17,813 nucleotides of DNA, from assembly GCA_009780595.1 (NCBI GenBank), contig WQZT01000006.1:1-17813 (forward strand). Reading direction: 5' to 3'. This document shows, in pieces, positions 14,674 through 17,813 of the stretch. The DNA comes from Treponema sp. Lineage in GTDB: Bacteria > Spirochaetota > Spirochaetia > Treponematales > Breznakiellaceae. Below the pieces are notes generated by a model. It worked only from the letters and a program-made list of their open reading frames with translations. It searched no databases and had not been told where the DNA came from. How positions within the stretch are numbered: the stretch's first letter is position 1; each line of letters begins with the position of its first letter. The translations under genes and the position numbers were made by a program.

Positions 14674-14830
14674 ATATTGGGATAATTTGTAATATGAGTT
14701 TATATTATCCCAATATTTACATTTTACCAAATAGTGGGATAATTCATAATATGACTTTATATTATCCCACTATTGACATTTTTATAAAATATTGGGATAA
14801 TTTGTAATAGGAGTTTATATTATCCCAAAT
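14674..14830. repeat. Three tandem 57-58-bp units, each an inverted repeat
   Basis: The word TGGGATAAT recurs at 14678, 14735 and 14793. Each copy is matched downstream by ATTATCCCA: unit 1 arms 14674-14686/14704-14716 (13 bp, perfect), unit 2 arms 14730-14743/14761-14774 (14 bp, perfect), unit 3 arms 14792-14801/14819-14828 (10 bp). Unit 2 has compensating changes (AGTGGG with CCCACT), so pairing or symmetry is maintained. The last arm ends where the ATPase ATG begins. The loops are alike; only unit 3 has AGGAG in place of ATGAG or ATGAC. Confidence 0.85.
14773..14801 (+). promoter_or_regulatory. Promoter of the AAA+ ATPase gene, overlapping dyad unit 3
   Basis: TTGACA (14773-14778), a 17-bp spacer and GATAAT (14796-14801). 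The -10 is part of the dyad arm TTGGGATAAT, so anything bound to the dyad should block it. A weaker copy, TTTACA (14716-14721), 16 bp, GATAAT (14738-14743), is in unit 2. AGGAG at 14809-14813 is the likely ribosome site, 15 bases from the ATG. Confidence 0.6.
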
Positions 14831-16067
14831 GGAAAACGAAACAGATTTTATCGTGCGGCACGCGGAAAAAGCCCTTGCTGAATTGACCTTATCCTTTCCC
14901 GTAATACTGGTAACAGGTCCTCGGCAGATCGGGAAATCAACATTACTGCAGAATACCCGCAAGACGGGAAAGATGCCCTACCTCACATTTGATGATACAT
15001 CCGAAATAACCGCAGTAAAAAACGATCCAAAAACCTTTCTCGCCATGCACCAGCCTCCGGTTATTCTCGATGAGATTCAGTATGCGCCGGAACTGTTTCC
15101 CTATATCAAAATGGAAGCGGATAGGAATAAAAAGAAAGGCATGTATTTTCTTACCGGAAGCCAGCAGTTTCACCTGATGAAAAACGCAAGCGAAAGCCTC
15201 GCCGGAAGAATCGGCATATTGCAGTTGATGGGGCTTTCTCTGAGGGAGATAAGTGGCGATAAATTTTCCACGCCGTTTATTCCCACAGCCGGATATTTTT
15301 CAGCACGGAAAAAAAGTGTGCAGAACTATAGCGCTACCGAAGTCTGGAAAATGATACACACTGGCTCTTTTCCGGCGGTAGTTACCGGATACTCAAAACA
15401 GAAAGCGTTTTATGATTCGTACATCAGAACCTACATCGAGCGGGACGTGCGGGCGCTTGCGCAAGTGGGAGACGAGCTGACGTTTATGCGTTTTATCACT
15501 GTGGCGGCAAACCGTACTGGGCAAATGCTAAACTACCGCGACATGGCACGCGATGTGCAGATCAGCGAGCCAACGGCGAAAAAGTGGCTGTCGATTTTGG
15601 TTACATCGGGGCTTGTGTATCTTCTGCCGCCTTTTTCAATGAACGTTGAAAAGCGGGTTGTCAAAACGCCGAAGCTTTATTTTTTGGATACAGGTTTGGC
15701 AGCGTATTTAACAAAGTGGACTAACCCCGACGTTTTGAGGCAGGGAGCTGCCGCCGGGGCTTTTTTTGAAACGTTTGTTCTCTCCGAAATTCTCAAGAGC
15801 TATTACAATAGGGGAACGGAGCCGGCGCTGTTTTACTATCGGGACAAAGACGGCAAGGAAATCGACCTTTTGATTTTTGAAAACGGCACGCTGTACCCGC
15901 TGGAAATAAAGATGACCGCTACACCGAAACCCGACGATGTGTCAGCTTTCAAAGTGTTGAAGGCGGTCAAGAATCTCAAAATCGGGACAGGCGGTGTTGT
16001 GTGTACATGCACCGGTCTCGGCATCTTGGACAAAGACCGCTACAGCATTCCGGCGGTGTTTTTATAG
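14829..16067 (+). CDS. AAA+ ATPase with C-terminal DUF4143 domain
   Basis: A 412-residue soluble protein. Walker A GPRQIGKST (30-38) and Walker B PPVILDEIQ with Asp81/Glu82 are intact; YFLTGSQQ (106-113) looks like sensor 1. A middle region (about 233-267, NYRDMARDVQISEPTAKKWL onward) looks like a winged helix-turn-helix. The C-terminal DUF4143 domain has FFETFVLSE with Glu314, then EIDLLIF with Asp346 and LEIKM with Glu359/Lys361, the layout of a PD-(D/E)XK nuclease fold. These ATPases occur in many paralogous copies in bacteria, spirochaetes included. Their job is not settled; DNA-related or defence-type roles are suspected. The ATG at 14829 abuts the third dyad unit. The next gene starts one base after its stop, so the two are probably co-transcribed. 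The DNA-binding-like segment makes self-regulation through the dyads plausible. Confidence 0.86.
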   Translation: MENETDFIVRHAEKALAELTLSFPVILVTGPRQIGKSTLLQNTRKTGKMPYLTFDDTSEITAVKNDPKTFLAMHQPPVILDEIQYAPELFPYIKMEADRNKKKGMYFLTGSQQFHLMKNASESLAGRIGILQLMGLSLREISGDKFSTPFIPTAGYFSARKKSVQNYSATEVWKMIHTGSFPAVVTGYSKQKAFYDSYIRTYIERDVRALAQVGDELTFMRFITVAANRTGQMLNYRDMARDVQISEPTAKKWLSILVTSGLVYLLPPFSMNVEKRVVKTPKLYFLDTGLAAYLTKWTNPDVLRQGAAAGAFFETFVLSEILKSYYNRGTEPALFYYRDKDGKEIDLLIFENGTLYPLEIKMTATPKPDDVSAFKVLKAVKNLKIGTGGVVCTCTGLGILDKDRYSIPAVFL

Positions 16068-16068
16068 T

Positions 16069-17061
16069 ATGAAGCAGACAAGAGCCGCCATTGTTGGCTT
16101 AGGGCGCATCGCAAGCCTTCTCGAAGCAGACAGTCTACGGGAAAAGCCATGCACCCACGCAGGCGCACTTGCCGCCAACCCCGACTGCGTTCTTGTCGGA
16201 GGATGCGACACGGACGAACAACGGCGCAGTCTTTTCGCCGCGCGCTGGGGCGTTGCGGTCTACGCCGATGCCCTGGAAATGCTCCGCACCGCCCGCCCGG
16301 ATATTCTCGTCATTGCTACCCATCCCGACAGCCACTACCATTACTGCCGTTTGGCAGCCACTTCCGGCGTACCGGTTGTGATTTGCGAGAAGCCGCTGGC
16401 GGACACACTCTCGGCGGCGCGTAAAATCGCAGCCCTCAAAAAACGCGGCGGCATTACCATAATCACCAACCACGAGCGGCGCTACTCGGCGGATTATATC
16501 AGGGCGAAGGAGCGTCTTGCCTCGCACAAGCTGGGGGAGATTATTTCCGTTCGGGCTGTTTTGTACATGGGGAAGAACAAACGCCTTGTGGATGTTTTCT
16601 GGCACGATGGAACTCACCTTGCCGATGCGGTTATGTTTCTCACAGGCGCGGCGCTCAAGCACCGGAAACGCTGGGGCGCGAAACTCACCGCCTCGGCGGG
16701 AACGGCGTGGCTTGAAGGGGAACTGCGGCAGGAAAAATCCGGCAGCGTTCCCGTTGTTATGGAAGTCGGCGCGGGGCGGGATCATCTGGTTTTCGAGATT
16801 GAGTTTTCCTGCGCGTCTGGCAGGCTGCGTATCGGCAACGGGATTTTTGAAGTGTGGGAAAGCGCTGCAAGCCCCTACGCAGAAAAGTTTCGCTCCCTGA
16901 AAAAAACAGAGGTGGGCTTTGAAGGCCCCACGGGCTACTTCGCCACCATGGTAGCCGACGCCGTCCGTTGTGCCCGCGAGCCGGGTCGCTCGCCGCAGTC
17001 GTCAGCCGCCTGCGGACTTGCCGTAATCGAGTACCTTCACTCGGTACGCGCGTGGCGTTAG
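16069..17061 (+). CDS. Gfo/Idh/MocA family NAD(P)-dependent oxidoreductase
   Basis: A 330-residue cytoplasmic dehydrogenase. The N-terminal Rossmann fold begins RAAIVGLGRIA (dinucleotide loop at 10-15), with GCDTD (45-49) at the end of the second strand and CEKPLA (106-111), the family's EKP motif with the catalytic Lys. The C-terminal substrate domain carries WHDGTHLADAVMF (178-190), with His183 as the usual acid/base and Asp186 nearby. Substrates in this family are mostly sugars, inositols or nucleotide sugars; the exact one is not clear. The ATG at 16069 follows the ATPase stop after one base, so translational coupling is likely. GGCGGTG about ten bases upstream is a weak ribosome site inside the previous gene. 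The frame is open back to 15994, but that part overlaps the ATPase. Why it follows a DUF4143 ATPase is not obvious. Confidence 0.88.
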   Translation: MKQTRAAIVGLGRIASLLEADSLREKPCTHAGALAANPDCVLVGGCDTDEQRRSLFAARWGVAVYADALEMLRTARPDILVIATHPDSHYHYCRLAATSGVPVVICEKPLADTLSAARKIAALKKRGGITIITNHERRYSADYIRAKERLASHKLGEIISVRAVLYMGKNKRLVDVFWHDGTHLADAVMFLTGAALKHRKRWGAKLTASAGTAWLEGELRQEKSGSVPVVMEVGAGRDHLVFEIEFSCASGRLRIGNGIFEVWESAASPYAEKFRSLKKTEVGFEGPTGYFATMVADAVRCAREPGRSPQSSAACGLAVIEYLHSVRAWR

Positions 17062-17207
17062 GGCGCGGTTGTTTGCAAGAATATATTTAAGGTAACACGT
17101 TTACTTTTGGTACAGGGAAAAACTATATTTTACAGGCATTTCTATATATACCACCTGCTATTTTTGCCTGTTAGGCGAAATACTCAAAATAATTGTAAAA
17201 TATAATG

Positions 17208-17236
17208 TTGACAACAAGTCGGAAGAATGTTATTGT
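17208..17236 (+). promoter_or_regulatory. Promoter of the last gene, predicted leaderless
   Basis: TTGACA (17208-17213), a 17-bp spacer and TATTGT (17231-17236). The ATG at 17243 is the seventh base after the -10, exactly where transcription should begin. No Shine-Dalgarno sequence lies at a usable distance. Confidence 0.6.
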
Positions 17237-17242
17237 TTAACA

Positions 17243-17813
17243 ATGAAAATGAGATTTTTTATTGTTGTAATTTGCATATTTTTTATACCTATTCTAAATG
17301 TATATCCACAATTTACCCCTAAATTTGATGGTCATTATATACAATATCGATATGATGAAACTTTAAGTCAAGATTATTCACTTTCTTACAGATTTCGTGC
17401 TCAAAATATAATTGAATGTATTCGTGTTCAATATATTGATTATGAACCTGAAATAAGAACAACTAAAATAGGTACGTTTAGTATTGTTTACAGTCATGAG
17501 GTTCCATTTTTAAACATTCGTTGGAATGATAATACAACTGAAAGATTATTAATGTTAATTTGTGATGATTTTATTTCCTTATATGACAGTAATTCTGAAC
17601 CTATATTTTGGGGGCGCTACTATAGTCGTGAGTTCCATGAATATGACGTTAATGTATTTGGTAATAGGCATACAGAATGGAGTTCAACAAGTATTGAAAC
17701 AATAGAGAATGTAAAAGCATCATCTACGCTTGTAGAAGGGAATATTCGTTATCCTGCAACTCCAGAAAGATTAGGGTTACATATTAATCGCGTTTGGGCA
17801 GTTGAAGGCGGAA
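17243..17813 (+). CDS. Secreted protein with possible NADase-type glycan-binding module (5' part)
   Basis: An open frame of 190 codons running off the window end. It starts MKMRFFIVVICIFFIPI, a signal peptide, with likely cleavage near YPQ (21-23); a second ATG at 17249 is possible. The mature part is rich in Tyr, Asp, Glu and Asn, with a beta-type pattern and no motif I can name for the first 150 residues. The last visible stretch, ASSTLVEGNIRYPATPERLG then NRVWAVEGG, resembles the discoidin-like NADase-type glycan-binding domain found at the C-terminus of many treponemal exported proteins; this is from memory. If right, the protein acts at the cell surface or in the periplasm. The gene is AT-rich compared with the preceding oxidoreductase, like the nuclease-like gene at 1926. 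The expected continuation is G-x-GIGE-like just beyond the window. Confidence 0.6.
   Translation, partial: MKMRFFIVVICIFFIPILNVYPQFTPKFDGHYIQYRYDETLSQDYSLSYRFRAQNIIECIRVQYIDYEPEIRTTKIGTFSIVYSHEVPFLNIRWNDNTTERLLMLICDDFISLYDSNSEPIFWGRYYSREFHEYDVNVFGNRHTEWSSTSIETIENVKASSTLVEGNIRYPATPERLGLHINRVWAVEGG

Noticed and set aside
14674..14716. First dyad as a classical terminator of the efflux operon
   Set aside because: The stem is AT-rich with a 17-nt loop and no T-run after it; termination is possible but not supported.
14607..14807. Frame across the dyad repeats encoding repeated Tyr-Tyr-Pro-like words
   Set aside because: It begins inside the RND gene and its repetition only reflects the tandem DNA units.
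14674..14830. Tandem repeats as a CRISPR array
   Set aside because: There are only three units, contiguous with no unique spacers of constant length, and each unit is a full inverted repeat; no cas genes are present.
17132..17171. ACAGGCA/TGCCTGT inverted repeat after the oxidoreductase gene
   Set aside because: The arms are seven bases with a 26-base loop and no terminator tail; likely chance.

Overview
The window looks like part of a Gram-negative, anaerobic, host-associated spirochaete chromosome, most likely a gut-type Treponema. This is inference from gene content. It carries a fragment of the glycine/betaine reductase complex (GrdD), a lipoprotein whose lipobox ends in Asn-Cys as spirochaetes tolerate, and a TolC/adaptor/RND operon whose adaptor lacks the usual alpha-helical hairpin, as reported for Borrelia BesA. 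It also has an AAA+/DUF4143 ATPase and an end-of-window protein resembling Treponema secreted proteins with a glycan-binding module. No rRNA, tRNA or CRISPR array was recognised.

Layout. 1-678 is the 3' part of grdD (+). Convergent to it, 685-1749 is an NCS2-like permease (-) with a consensus promoter. 1850-3440 is a visibly AT-rich island with a PD-(D/E)XK/RecB-like nuclease protein (1926-2927) and two tiny ORFs. 3443-4351 is an M15B D,D-carboxypeptidase with a membrane anchor. 4503-5894 is an M20/AbgB-like amidohydrolase. 5910-7311 has the exact anatomy of a transposed element: perfect 18-bp terminal inverted repeats, flanked by a perfect 9-bp direct repeat. It encodes no transposase, only one small lipoprotein (6337-6846, -), a structured leader, a strong terminator and a cluster of hairpins. 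7365-8804 is purF. 9050-14668 is a three-gene tripartite efflux operon (outer membrane channel, adaptor, RND pump). 14674-14828 holds three tandem 57-58-bp dyad units, and an AAA+/DUF4143 ATPase (14829-16067) starts at the end of the third. A Gfo/Idh/MocA oxidoreductase (16069-17061) follows after one base. 17243-17813 is the AT-rich 5' part of a secreted protein cut by the window end.

Functionally, GrdD, the amidohydrolase and the permease suit an amino-acid/peptide fermenter. PurF commits PRPP to purine synthesis, and the efflux operon exports drugs or other small molecules.

Two regulatory themes recur. Several genes (3067, 3443, 7365, 17243) have a -10 element only 5-7 nt before the start codon and no Shine-Dalgarno sequence, which predicts leaderless mRNAs. 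Dyad symmetries also overlap or surround promoter elements upstream of purF and the ATPase. The most noteworthy items are the transposase-less element 5910-7311 inserted ten bases upstream of the purF -35 box, the triplicated dyad/promoter unit at 14674-14830, and the leaderless promoters.
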